Shown here: positions 25,108-36,244 of the stretch, piece by piece
Layout of the letters: the number at the start of each line of letters is the position of its first letter
Position numbering within the stretch: the first letter of the stretch is position 1
Assembly (NCBI GenBank): GCA_005406025.1
Contig: BGZK01002093.1
Span: 1-64,000 of the forward strand
Origin: Eumeta japonica
Taxonomy: Eukaryota; Arthropoda; Insecta; Lepidoptera; Psychidae
DNA length: 64,000 nt
Direction of reading: 5' to 3'
The notes under the pieces: model-generated
Database searches by the model: none
What the model saw: only the letters and a program-made list of their open reading frames with translations
What the model was told of the DNA's origin: nothing
Translations under genes and position numbers: made by a program

Positions 25108-25773
25108 GTCCAGGAGGAATCGCATGAGTGCTGAAAACTATTCCACATCAATTTTTTATGCGATCCTCTTCAAATTACCCTACTTATGATATAAATGCAT
25201 GTTGCCATGGGGTAACCCGGCCATAATGTGTTTAAACCGAAATTGTTTAAACAATAGCAGGAATTGTAACTTTTCAACCAGACAATTTATTTTGTATTTT
25301 TGTTGAAATATAATTAAAAAGGTCCTATGACTTTTACGATAAAGTAAATATTTGTCGAGATATGAATTTTAAAGGTTCAAAAATCTTAAATTTGGTTCTT
25401 TTGACCCATGAAAATGAATAACATTTTTCTAATTTTTATAAATGCAACAATATTCCATTACGATTTCAAGAAATTTAATTGTTTATAACTGTTTTCAATC
25501 GTTAATTCCGCGAGCTCGAAAGTTTCCTCGCTTAGCTTTAAATATCGCCTTCTCTCTCTGACTCATCCGCTGCGTCGGCCTCTCGGTGTTCTGAATCACC
25601 ATTTATCTTTTAAACTATCAATTTTGTCAGAATTTTAAAGAGAGCAATGTTATCAATAATTAAATTGTCTACAATTTGTTCTTAACAATTTTTTTCTAAA
25701 ATCAGATTTACAAAAGTTATTTAAGGATGAAGCAGAACATATAATTACAATTACTTTTTATGGGTTTATATTA
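25108..25773 (+). repeat. left terminal inverted repeat of the transposon
   Basis: It is a reverse-complement match to 30950-31613, including the blocks ATCAATTTTTTATGCGAT, CTACTTATGATATAAATGCA and TTTATGGGTTTATATTA at its inner end. Identity is high, with scattered indels. Confidence 0.85.
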
Positions 25774-26199
25774 TTTTTTTATTATTATCATAGTAATTTA
25801 TGCTTTTAACAACAATAATATAATATTGTGGTATTTGAACATTATTAGGGATCACAATTATATAGAAGTAATAAAAAATATTGGTTCGCAGTTAAATGTT
25901 CGAAACGAAAAATAATGAAATAAAAAATATATATATGTATATGTTTTATGGTGTGTATATGATTGTGTCTAAGTAAGGAAAAGATTATTTTCTTTCTTAT
26001 TTTATCAATGTCATTCTTTGTATAAAACTTCAAGATTTATGTTTGTTATTGTTAAAAATTGTTGATTATATAGAGTATTTATAAATAAAAACAAGTTAGT
26101 GCGTGTCTATTGCCATTTGATCCTGTTTTGTTTTTTGCTCAGAGTCATTCAGTTTTTTTTTATTTTCTTATAGTATTAAGATCGTTAAACATTGTTGCG

Positions 26200-29100
26200 T
26201 CCATGCCAGTGATTTTATGTATAATTAACATTTTAAATGAATATACTTTCAATTTTTGTGATTTTTCGTTGCAATTATCGTGAGTGTCATGTCATTTTCA
26301 ATTGTTCCCAAGAAAAGAAAATAATCTGAAGATACTCTACCCTTTATTTTTTGTGATGTTCCAAACAATATGGTGAAGAATCCGAAGCCTGATACATATG
26401 TAACTGTACAACGTATGCAGCTCATCGACGAAACGATGATGCCGCTATCCGTTTTGCAAATTTGTTTAATTCTTCTCTTGATAAACAAACGTTCTTATGG
26501 CATAGAATTAGAACTTTTTATGCCAGTTATAGAAGTGAAGAAAAATTAGGCGAAGAGAAATACTACTTCACAAACAACATGAAAATCTCCAGGAAATTCA
26601 GTCAACAGAACCCTCAACTTCAAGTATAATTCATACCTCGTCGATCTACCAGAAATCCAGAAAACGACGGTGATCTGTGCACAATATGCGGTCAGTTAAA
26701 AAAATCAGGTAAAAGCGACGTATGTACTATCTGATCACGATGCAGCCGAAAATTTCTTAACTGTTGCACGTCTAAAATTGATGATGTTTTAAAAATATAT
26801 AAACGTTTGATTCGGTTGACAGTCTTCTCGCTCAGCAAGTTAAGTATCACAAATTATGTTATAGAAGCTATTTATGTATTCCTGAAAACTCAAATCATAA
26901 AGGTGGCCGACAATGTGTCAAGATTCCTGATGATATTGTCAATAAAGCATTTGAAGATTTACTGAAAGAGATTGAAATCCTTAATGCAACTCGACGGATT
27001 ACGAATTAAGCTTATTAACTAAACGTCTTAACAGCTATATTAAGAATCAATAATTATCTGCTAACAAGGAAATACTAAAGATCTTTTAATTAAAAAATAA
27101 GGTGAAAAATTTTATTCTTTACAGCAGATAAATCTAAATCAGCAATTGTCATTATGGTTAATATACCTTTAGAACTATTAGCTGAAAAAATTTGAGAGTC
27201 AAGTGATTTCAGAAAACTAATTCATCAATGTGCTGAACAGTTGAAAAACGAAGTAATTTCTAACATCGACAATAATAATTCAGAATATATTAGCGATGAA
27301 AACTTCATTGATAAAAGTTTGGAAAATATGGAGATACCACCGACATGGCTTTATTACTTTCAAATATAATTAAATAATAAAAAGCATTTTCGGGCATAAA
27401 ATAAAGACGTGCTAAAGTTTTATTTGCAGATATTTGTTACATTTTGAAAGGAGTGCATAGTTCCAAACATATAGTTCTCACTAAAACAATTCATCATTTG
27501 ACTCGATCAAAACATATCATAAGCATATTATTTAAACTAGGATACTGTATAAGCTACAGAGTTTTATTAGATTTAGATGAACTGTTGATTAAAAAATATT
27601 TATGAACAAGATTGTAATGCTGTAAAAGACCTACAAATATTGTGAATGATTCTTCATTATTTCTTCATGGAGCTATTGATGATAATGACTTTTAGAAGAA
27701 ACTTTAAGGGAAAATACAACACATGTTACAGCAAAGACATTATACCAAGAGCAATGTTCCAGATCAAAGAATCAAGTTCAGTTAGTGAGAAACAAGAAGT
27801 TGTGAATATTAATAGTGAGTCTTTATCTTCTCAACCTCTTGATCATTTTGTAGTTATTTAACAAACCCTTATGCGTTAATTACGCAGAAATTTATGTGCT
27901 TGATGTAACAACTACTCATTACCCTGAATTAATTTGAATTCTCAATAAATTTAAATTTGATGAAGATAGCGATATCCTGTGTAGCAATGAAAATGTTCCT
28001 AGCTGGTCTCCGTTCTGTCAAATATTAAGTGATGATTCTAATTCTGTTTCTAAGAGGTGCTACCACATGCACCAACTTCAAATTATTACAGCAATGAAGA
28101 ATTATATTATATTAAATGAATATTTAGGTCGAGAATATAGTGTTATAAGTGCAGATATGGCAATATACTTAATAGCTAAGGTTATTCAAATGCAAAGCCC
28201 TACTCTTTCCGAAATTAATATTTAGATTTGGTACTTTTCATTTGCAAAAAACCTGGCTTCATTATCTGGGACAGTATTTAGCTGGCTCTGGTATTGAAAA
28301 TATTCTAGTCGATGGAGATGTTTATGGTGAATATACTCTGTAATCAATCTTTAGTGGCTTACATTACAACAGAGGCGTAAGAGCACATAAACTTTTGTAT
28401 AAAAGTACTACAAATAATAGAGTATATAAAGTGCTGTAATAATTCAGATATCAAATATTTACTAGAATTACCCTTATTTAATATATTAAGAGAAGCTATA
28501 GTTGATCGCGATAATTGTAAAGTTCGACAATTTTTTTCAGAAATAATTGCTGCGTCTAAATGGTTTTTCGATGAGTTCGTAGAATTTTTAAATACTAAAA
28601 GTCACGAAAATGACTCTATCTTATACTGAAACAGATATTCTGAAATGATAGAAGTCTTGTTTGATTCGATTAAAGCGGATAGAGAAGGTAATTTCCAGCT
28701 TCATTTGATATCAAAGCAACAAATGCTGCCTTGCTTTTAGTATGAATCATTATTTAAATACGCGAGGAGTATTTTGTATCGTCAAGATATATGTCAACTG
28801 CCCAATATTGTTATGTATGATTTAAACTGTGGAATGATGTCAGTTAAGAGAAAAGAGGGTATTTTAATGGTGTCGAAGTGATTTAGCATTAGAACAGTGT
28901 CAAAATAGATCATCAGCAATTGAATTGAAATTGAACATGCTATGCAAAGATGAATTTTGCTGTACCCTGTTAAAAATTCTATTCACCAATCATTTTATCT
29001 TCTGTGATTTACATGATGATGATCCTGCAAATGATATTCATGCATTTAGTCATCGTGAATGGAGTCCGAGTCAAATTAAAAGAGACGACACAGATGTGGA

Positions 29101-30775
29101 TATTATAGTAAATAATTTAAAGAGTAAAATATATTTGATAATATGACCGGCTGCACAAGTATATTTAATATTTCAAATGGGCAATTAGTAAGTGAAGAGA
29201 CAAGCAAATATCTATTATCTTTGAAAGAAAATGGTGAAAATTTATTACAATCTTTTATGCAGGAACGTATTATTTTCAAAGATAAAAGTATTTTCGATCG
29301 TATGCCTAGAGTTTTAGTAAATAATTTTCGTATACTGACAAATCCAAACTTAAAATGTAAACAGTAAAGAGCTAAAAGACACCAAAGAATTAATAGATAT
29401 CCAGCAACTTCTACTGTTGTGTGTTCAAAGAGAATATAGTGTAGATTCTTTAACAAAATACGAGTTATTAAATTATCTAAAAGCTCTTGCTAATGATGAT
29501 GGTTTTATAAAAAATCTGTTAAATCTGTTTTAATGGAAGAGATTGAGAAAGAAACATTGTGCACTGTAACTTCGATGAGTTCATTTTCTTCATTAAATCC
29601 TAAAATACATTTGTTCAACGGGATGACAGTAATACATCAATTGCAGCTATCTAAACATGCAACGTTTGGTGAATTTGCTACAGTATTTTTAATTACGTTA
29701 CATCATTTTAAAAAGCCGAGAGTTACGCGGGTTGATATTGTATTTGATAGGTATGATGATCAAAGTATCAAGTATTTAGAAGCTGCATTAAGAGCCAAAA
29801 TATAAAAACATGTGAAATAGTTATTCAAGGACCCAATCTAAAATCCCTAAAAATATTTCAATATTTCTGTCAAGTGCAAAAAATAAGCTAGAATTAGTAA
29901 GATTTCTGTGTCAAAATGTTTTACAGTACGTTTCACTTACAGATAATCAAGAATTAATTATTCCTGGCGGCTTTGACGATTTTTGTAAATGTTATAGTAT
30001 TCAAGTTGGAAAAATTGTAGAAGTACCGGAATTATTAAACAATCACATTGAGGCTGAGACTCGAATTTTTTGTTACACTGCTTATAATATTCATTTGAAT
30101 TTTAAATAATAATTCACAGTGTTGACACTGATGTTTTGTGCTAAGTACTTGTTATTGGTCACGCTTGAAAAGAAGTGGTTGTTCCGGACTATGGATGGAA
30201 ATTAATAATAAAAATCACGATTTCTTTCGTGTCAAAAGCAGCTGACTCTTTGAAGTACCCAGTTTATAAAATCTTACGTACTTTACACGCATTTACGGGT
30301 TGTGATACGATTAGTAAGATTGGCAAAAAAAAGTTTTAAAATGTAAAATAAAAATAAAAGAAAACCATGATGCTCTAGACCCTCTTAGAAATGGCTTACA
30401 ATTAAGTACAAAGGAGTTGAAAAACCTAAAACTATATATCTAAATATTTTGGGTAAAAAAGGTAAAACCGCGGATGAAGCCAGGCAAATATTTTTTTCAC
30501 GTTGCTATGGCAGTAATATTAATTTATCAAAAATTCCATGCACATCAGACTCCTTGCATTTGCTTGCACTTAGGGCTTCTGCTCAAACATACGTTTGGTA
30601 ACAAGCTTAAAAACCCCAATATGAAACATTCGATTTTATTCGGTTCGGTTCCAAAAGAAAATGATACTTCGCTACCTTTATTTATAAACAAAAGCTCATT
30701 TCCAACTGATCTTAAGGAACCGTGCAATTGTAAGAAAGCTTGTAAAACCAAAGCATGTTATTGTAAAAAATAATA
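26200..30775 (+). pseudogene. decayed transposon protein with XPG/FEN-like nuclease motifs
   Basis: No single frame is open for long, but conserved pieces occur in order on the plus strand: LCTICGQLKKSGKSD near 26673; CYRSYLCIPE near 26860; WSPSQIKRDDTDVDIIV near 29060; FNGMTVIHQLQL near 29614; RVDIVFDRYDDQSIK near 29730; EAETR near 30050; VDTDVL at 30121; GCDTISKIGKKKF near 30298; and a CxC cluster near 30724. The series D/N-G, VFD, EAE, D.D, then GCD..S..GK matches the layout of XPG/FEN-1 nucleases (catalytic acidic residues followed by the helix-two-turn-helix). The assignment is by motif only. The first catalytic Asp is Asn here, and stops are frequent, so the copy is dead. Confidence 0.6.
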
Positions 30776-30949
30776 TTAGTTGCATACTTTTATGTGGTTG
30801 TGATTCAGAAGAATGTAAGAATATAGTATATAAAATGACATAGATAATAAATAAATACTTGTTTTAAATCTTATTTCATTATTTCATACTTCTACATGTA
30901 CAATCTTTATTTAAAGAAATTATCTAATTTCTGTTTTAATGAAAAGAAG

Positions 30950-31613
30950 TAATATAAACCCATAAAAAGTAATTGTAATGAAATGTTTGCTTCGTCCTTA
31001 AATAATTTTGTATATCTGATTTTAGAAAAAAATTGTTAAGAACAAATAGATAATTTCATTATTGATAACATTGCTCTTTAAAATTCTGATAAAATTGATA
31101 GTTTAAAGATAAATGATAAATAATGATTCAGGACACCGAGAGGCTGACGCATTGGATGAGTCAGAGAGAGAAGGCGATACTTAAAGCTAAGCGAGGAAAC
31201 TTTCGAGCTCGCGGAATTAACGATTGAAACCAGTTATAAACAATTAAATTCTTGAAATCGTAAATAAGGATAAAAGAATTAAAAAATGTTATTCACATTT
31301 TTTAAATATATTTTCATGGGTCAAAAGTACCCAAATTTAAGATTTTCGATCCTTTAAAAATTCATATCTCGAAAAATATTTATTTTATCAAAATCATAGG
31401 ACCTTTTTAATTGCATTTCAACAAAGAATACAAAATAAATTGTCCGGTTAAAAATAAAATTTTTGCAATTGTTTAAACAACGTCGATTTAAACAATTTAA
31501 CGCGGTTGCCTCATGGCAACATGCATTTATATCATAAGTAGGTAATTTGAAGAGAATCGCATAAAAAATTGATGTGGGAGTTTTCGGTACTCATGCGCCG
31601 ATTCCTCCTGGAC
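30950..31613 (-). repeat. right terminal inverted repeat of the transposon
   Basis: Inverted partner of 25108-25773, ending CCTCCTGGAC next to TA. It lies 130 nt upstream of receptor 3 exon 4. Confidence 0.85.
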
Positions 31614-31907
31614 TATTTGGTACATCATTAGTTCTGTGCTGTGAAGGAAAGAGTGTAATGCCGTTTTCATAACGATTATTATTTTCTTCAAATGCTCTTT
31701 AAGTAATCATATCAAATGCTACTAAGTCTGCATCTGATTGTAGGTGTATCTCGAAACGTTACCAAGAATGTATTACGTCTATGCGATGTCAGATTCTCGA
31801 AGATGCGGGTATGCGGCTTGTTCACCGCGGACGCCGCTCTGCCACTGCGATTGATGAGCCTCATCGCAACCTACTGCATTGTGCTGCTGCAGTTTGCATT
31901 TTTATAA

Positions 31908-33300
31908 AATACTGAACGTTGTTGTATTGTGCAAACATCGCGTGTCATCACGTTAATCACTGCAGTAGTGCTTTTCCACAGATTTTGTCACGGACCAGAT
32001 CGTTTCGGACACGTTCAGTTTTTGGTCTGATAATATATTTTTGCGAGTTGAGGTTCAGAGTCTTCTGCCGGGGGACGAAGTTCAAACTAATATAATATTA
32101 AGTTTGTCATCACAATAATGCTTTTAATTGCTAGCACCAGCACAATAAACTAGCTGACACTAGTGCAATTAGTGAAAAATAAAAACTAGTTCTAGTTTAC
32201 AAATTACTTCTAGTTCTTAAGCACTTATTATATTTCAATAGATGAATGTATGAATAAAACGCGCAAGGACTTTATTATTGTTTTATTTTTCCTTTATTAT
32301 AATTGGACACGTGGAACCTCGAACATACGTAAAATAAATTTAATTAAATTACATTCATGGAGTACAAAATCCAATGTTGCAAAATAATAATTTTGTTCTA
32401 TTTTCGTAATTTGAAGAATTTTATGAAAAAATTTAAATCCAAACTGAAATAGGAAAAACTGGCCAAGAGCGAGTCGAACTCGCGCACCGAGGGTTCCGTA
32501 CAAACCTGTAGGTACATCAGTAAAAGTTCACCCATCACGATAATCGAGTCATAGTTATGGTATTTTTATTGCAAAATGAAATCCATAACATTAAATGTGG
32601 AGAGTGTAAATTTAAAACAAAGGTCTCTTTATCATTTCAGTAATCCTTTATTTTATATTAACACATATAATTTATTATATAATCTAATTGAAATACCTAC
32701 ACTAGCCTTCGCAGCAGTCTTGCAAAAGTTTTTATCAAAGTTATTTATTTACAAAGTTTTTATGCACTATTTAGAAATCTGGTTCAAAAATATTAATTAA
32801 GTATTAAATTTGAACCAGATCTGTAAATGGTGACTGAAAAGGTAGGAATTGTACCACGTTGATCTTTGGAGTTCGTAAAACGTTTATGGATGAAAAATTC
32901 CATTTTGGGGCTCCATTCGAAAATTGATATTGAAGTGTCCCACAACAATCAGACGAGAACATGAAGTATACCTATCGATGTTGCTGCCGTATATTGTTGT
33001 ATTTATGTATTCTATTGCAACACTAATTTGACGTTGTGATGACCTATATACAGTTGTCACTCTGATATTAAACATTTGAAAATGTTTAATGTCATTGTAA
33101 ACATTCACAATGGCCGTTTGCAACGGCTAGGTTACTTATATAATATCTTTTACATGATCCATCTGTCACGGCATCCTTAAGATTGCGACGTACATACGCG
33201 ACACAATGTTGTCCCCTCCCCATACATAAAGATAAGCCGCGGTCAATGCGGTAACTAAAATTATGTTTATAATTTTTTTACACACCTTTAAGGCAATTAA
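31908..33300. other. 3' flank of receptor 3
   Basis: The first 240 nt after the receptor 3 stop resemble the 3' flank of receptor 7 (shared blocks near 32105-32150, such as TAGCACCAGCACA), so this is probably 3' UTR. At 32455-32510 there is a CGAGTCGAACTCGCGCACCGAGGGTTCCGTAC-type fragment, seen widely in insect repeats (recalled). A LINE endonuclease piece lies at 32884-33123. Confidence 0.45.
32884..33123 (-). mobile_element. LINE APE-type endonuclease fragment
   Basis: The minus strand reads IRVTTVYRSSQRQISVAIEY and RLIVVGHFNIN, matching the VYRSP...F...IE and VVGDFNIN blocks of non-LTR retrotransposon endonucleases. In this copy the usual D of GDFN is H. It is truncated on both sides. Confidence 0.55.
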
Positions 33301-33304
33301 GCTA

Positions 33305-34020
33305 AGTTTTTGATATCAATTTCAACTTGATACATCTACGGGTTCATGAGTAAAAGTATAATAAGTTTACAATTATTAAAAAAAAAACATGATGTAACTA
33401 AAAATTTATAGTTTTCGTAATTTTTCATTTATATGTACTATAAGACGTTGCTTCGTACCCAATTTCAAGATTATGAGTTAACGGTAAGTACCCTGTATGT
33501 TTTGATTCCCTTGCGAGTAGTTGCGAGTTTCAAAATATGTGGCTTAAATTGCTGTTTCTTTTGAATGCGTCGACATAGAAGTTTGATTTTGTTACAGCTT
33601 AAAGGTATTATAGACCTGAGTATTCGATATGAATTTCAATTTAATACCTCTACGAGTTCGTAAGGAAACGTGTAATAACTTTAAAATTATTACAAAAAAA
33701 ATTAATATATGACGTAACTAAAAATTTATGGTTTTCGCAATTTTTCCTTTATCTATGTCGTAAGGCCTTGCTTCGAACAAATTTCAAGATTCTGAGTTCA
33801 CGGCAAGTACCCCGTAGGTTTTGATTCTCTTGCGCTAGTCGAAAATTTGCGGCATAAACGGCTGTATCTCTATATCTTTTGATTGCGTTTGCTTAGAAGT
33901 TTGATTTTTTCATAGCTATGTACAGAATTGTACTTTTCACAGCTCAGGACAGTAAACCTGAGTATTTGATATAAGTTTCAGGTTGATAACTCCACGCGTT
34001 CCTGAGAAAAAGGGTCTTGA
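33305..34020 (+). repeat. tandem repeat, two units plus a partial third, period near 330 bp
   Basis: Unit starts are GATATCAATTTCAACTTGAT (33312), GATATGAATTTCAATTTAAT (33628) and GATATAAGTTTCAGGTTGAT (33969). Each full unit then has a C.TCTACG.GTTC block, AACTAAAAATTTATRGTTTTCG, GGTAAGTACCC/GGCAAGTACCCC and a TAGAAGTTTGATTTT block. Divergence of roughly 15-20 percent between units suggests an old satellite-like expansion or the interior of a mobile element. Confidence 0.75.
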
Positions 34021-35564
34021 AAAATGACGTAAACACCAAGTGAATTGCAGTAAAGATAGAATAAATATTTCAAGACTGTATTAAGTGAACATCCTTGATT
34101 TCTGGCTAACCACACGTTGATGCCATTCTAATCCCAAATTTATTCAACGAAATTTTTCGACAAGAACTCTCAATTGATAGCGATGCGGGGTCGATATATA
34201 TGTAGACGGTGCTGATGGATGTAAAAGTAATACATATAACACATATAGTTACAGCATACAACCCGGTGCGGGTTTATACATAATTATAATAAAACAAACT
34301 AACAACAGCGGCAGTGTAGTGAATATTATGGTGTCACAGGGGATCGCGGTCCACGCTCCCGGGACGTCGGAAAGAACGAAGCCGGGGCGGAGAGGTAAGT
34401 TTCGTCTTGCTAACTGACAATTTTTCCTTTTGGCCCGGGACGCAATAAAGCATTATCTACGTAAAATTTAATGTCCGATTTCGCCAGTATTGCTAGTGGC
34501 GACAGGTCAATTAGATTAACTAATGCCAACTGTTATCACTAATGTGGTTATAACTCTGGGATTCACGGGATAAAGAGCTAAGATAAAAAATCATGGGCAT
34601 ATTTGCATCTAATTCGCTTCAAACCTTTTTCATTTGAAAGTTATGACAAGAATAACCACTCGGCCATTCCCACAGTCATATAAATATCCAAAATAATAAA
34701 TATTCGTTTGTCAAATGACATCAATTTTAAGAGTTCACTATTGAAGGGCACCGGATTGGATAGCGTAACGATATTCATATACAGTATTTGTTCTAGTTTG
34801 ATATTAGAAGATAAGACATGTTGAGGAAGTTCAAATTTTTACCTCTTAACTGCTAGTAAATAATGCAAAAGTCTCTATTAACAATTTTGAGCGAATTAAA
34901 TTTTGACAATTTAAGCGGTGTCATTATGAACGATGTTCCATTACGAGAATAAAACGAATTTCATTATAGCCTTAGATCATAAATATTTGGTGATAAATTA
35001 GCCGGTGGCGTTATGTCTACGGGCCTTATCGATCGTAATACAGAGAATGTCAAACATAAGGACTCGGTTTGATTAGTGTATGATTAACAATTCATATGAT
35101 CATTCATTGGTAGTGCTATTATATTTATATAGACAGCGTGTCTTTTAATTTACGTATACCAAAATTTTATCATGAATACATTTATGTAAATGTTTCGGTA
35201 TCTACCTGTCCTTTTATTTGTGCGTAATTTCCTATGTACTATCGCGTACCGTTTGGCCAGAAAATAAAATGAAAATGTTTTTGTTTTTAAATAAAAAACA
35301 ATTAAACATATTTGGGATTACATATGGTAGTAAATTACATAAAAGTTATGCGGCCTACATGCTTATATACGAGAACATTCTTTCTATTTAAGTTTGAACA
35401 TTTGAATATTGGGAAACTCAGGAAATAAAAAAGCGAAAAGATAAGCGATACGGACTCCGCACATAATCTAGTAAAGTAAAGAAGTTAATATTTGAATGAA
35501 GTAAAATAAACATTAATGGTAATGGTTTATGACAAGGTTGTAAGAACCTTGTCATATAGATCAC
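34021..35564. other. intergenic, one exon-like GC-rich patch
   Basis: From an ATG at 34328, a short GC-rich open stretch (MVSQGIAVHAPGTSERTKPG) reaches AGAG/GTAAGT at 34394, a very good splice donor. It could be a 5' exon of an unrecognised gene or the start of a retroelement (TGGTGTCACAGGGGATCG resembles an LTR-element primer-binding region). The rest is AT-rich without features. Confidence 0.35.
35528..35556. repeat. perfect hairpin next to arm A
   Basis: Arms TATGACAAGGTT and AACCTTGTCATA surround a 5-base GTAAG loop. It lies about 10 nt outside the boundary where the large inverted repeat begins. Confidence 0.75.
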
Positions 35565-36013
35565 TTGTAATTTAATTTAGTTACACCTTAAATTACAGGT
35601 AAATTAAAAACACTGTTAAATGGAAAACTTTCAGAAAGCAAAATAAAGCAAACGCACAAATCATACCTTTATGTGAATAACTTAATAATTAATAAGTAAT
35701 AATTAATAAATTCAATAAGTTTTTTATTGATGACGCGAATAATTTATGATTTTCCAAAATGGATTTTGAAAATTGAGTGGAACAATAATAAATTTTCTTT
35801 CGAAACAGATTACCTCAGAAATTTCTATTAACATTATAAAGGGCATTGAGTGGAGCATAATAACTAACATTGGAACGACATTTTGAAAACTATCTATTTA
35901 ATTACGAAATAAGCACTGTATAATAAATTTATAGGACACCGAGTTAAATGTCAAACAAAATTAGGGAAAACAAATAAATTCATTAAGAGAAGTATTAAAC
36001 TGAAAAATATGGC

Positions 36014-36244
36014 TTAAAAAGAGTAAAATACATTTAAAATTAACACAATCATATAAAGTGTAATTGGAGTGAAAAGACGTCGAGTGGAATGTGTCTTCAA
36101 TATTAATAGGTATGAATTATATCTACTTGAAAAATCATGTTCAGTTTTCGAATACGAATCAGAATTGATATAGAAATCATTACTAATATGACTGCGAAAT
36201 TGACTTATTATTATTGCCTTTCTATGCATATTCTTCACTTGCAA
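36014..36244 (-). CDS. small open frame shared by both inverted-repeat arms, doubtful
   Basis: A 76-codon frame here and a 74-codon frame at 55679-55903 have the same end and nearly the same start (MHRKAIIISQFRSHISNDFY versus MHRMAIIIRKFSSHISNDFY). Roughly a quarter of the residues differ even though the DNA is very similar, which argues against selection on the protein. It is Ile/Leu/Ser/Tyr-rich with no recognised domain. It may be chance. Confidence 0.2.
   Translation of the reverse strand: MQVKNMHRKAIIISQFRSHISNDFYINSDSYSKTEHDFSSRYNSYLLILKTHSTRRLFTPITLYMIVLILNVFYSF

Larger units (their letters stand above)
25108..31613 (+). mobile_element. 6.5-kb DNA transposon with about 665-bp terminal inverted repeats
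   Basis: The ends are inverted copies. The left end begins GTCCAGGAGGAATCG and the right end finishes CGATTCCTCCTGGAC. Both are bordered by TA, a possible 2-bp target duplication (or simply an extension of the inverted repeat). The repeats run 25108-25773 and 30950-31613 with small indels. Between them, the plus strand carries a decayed coding region (about 26200-30775) broken by many stops and frameshifts. Recognisable pieces are a CTICGQLKKSGKSD Cys motif near 26680, motifs of an XPG/FEN-1-like nuclease (29603-30340), and a C-terminal CNCKKACKTKACYCKK cluster near 30724. The superfamily is not assigned. The element sits wholly inside intron 3 of receptor 3. Confidence 0.85.
22462..31907 (+). 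pseudogene. gustatory receptor 3, frameshifted exon 1 and transposon in intron 3
   Basis: Exons are 22462-23186, 23261-23341 (VLSYIISTFVNILVTLQIVI, EWTKSGM), 24908-25079 (TNGIYKHISIIHVLSVVWNM ... NSTPAK) and 31744-31907 (MRVCGLFTADAALPLRLMSL, TYCIVLLQFAFL, TAA). All splice sites are GT-AG with phases 0, 0 and 1. Exons 2, 3 and 4 are open and of canonical length. Exon 1 opens with MSQSNEFLLNNALAEDFQQM. It has lost about 1 nt near 22703 (giving a TGA at 22705), 2 nt near 22752 and 1 nt near 22783, then stays open to the donor (22785-23186). Intron 3 holds a 6.5-kb transposon starting 28 nt after the exon 3 donor and ending 130 nt before exon 4. Without it the intron would be about 158 nt. The lesions are few, so inactivation looks recent. 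Confidence 0.88.

Noticed and set aside
29103..29456. 117-codon minus-strand open frame inside the transposon
   Set aside because: It overlaps plus-strand fragments of the transposon protein and has no conserved motif; it is an antisense shadow.
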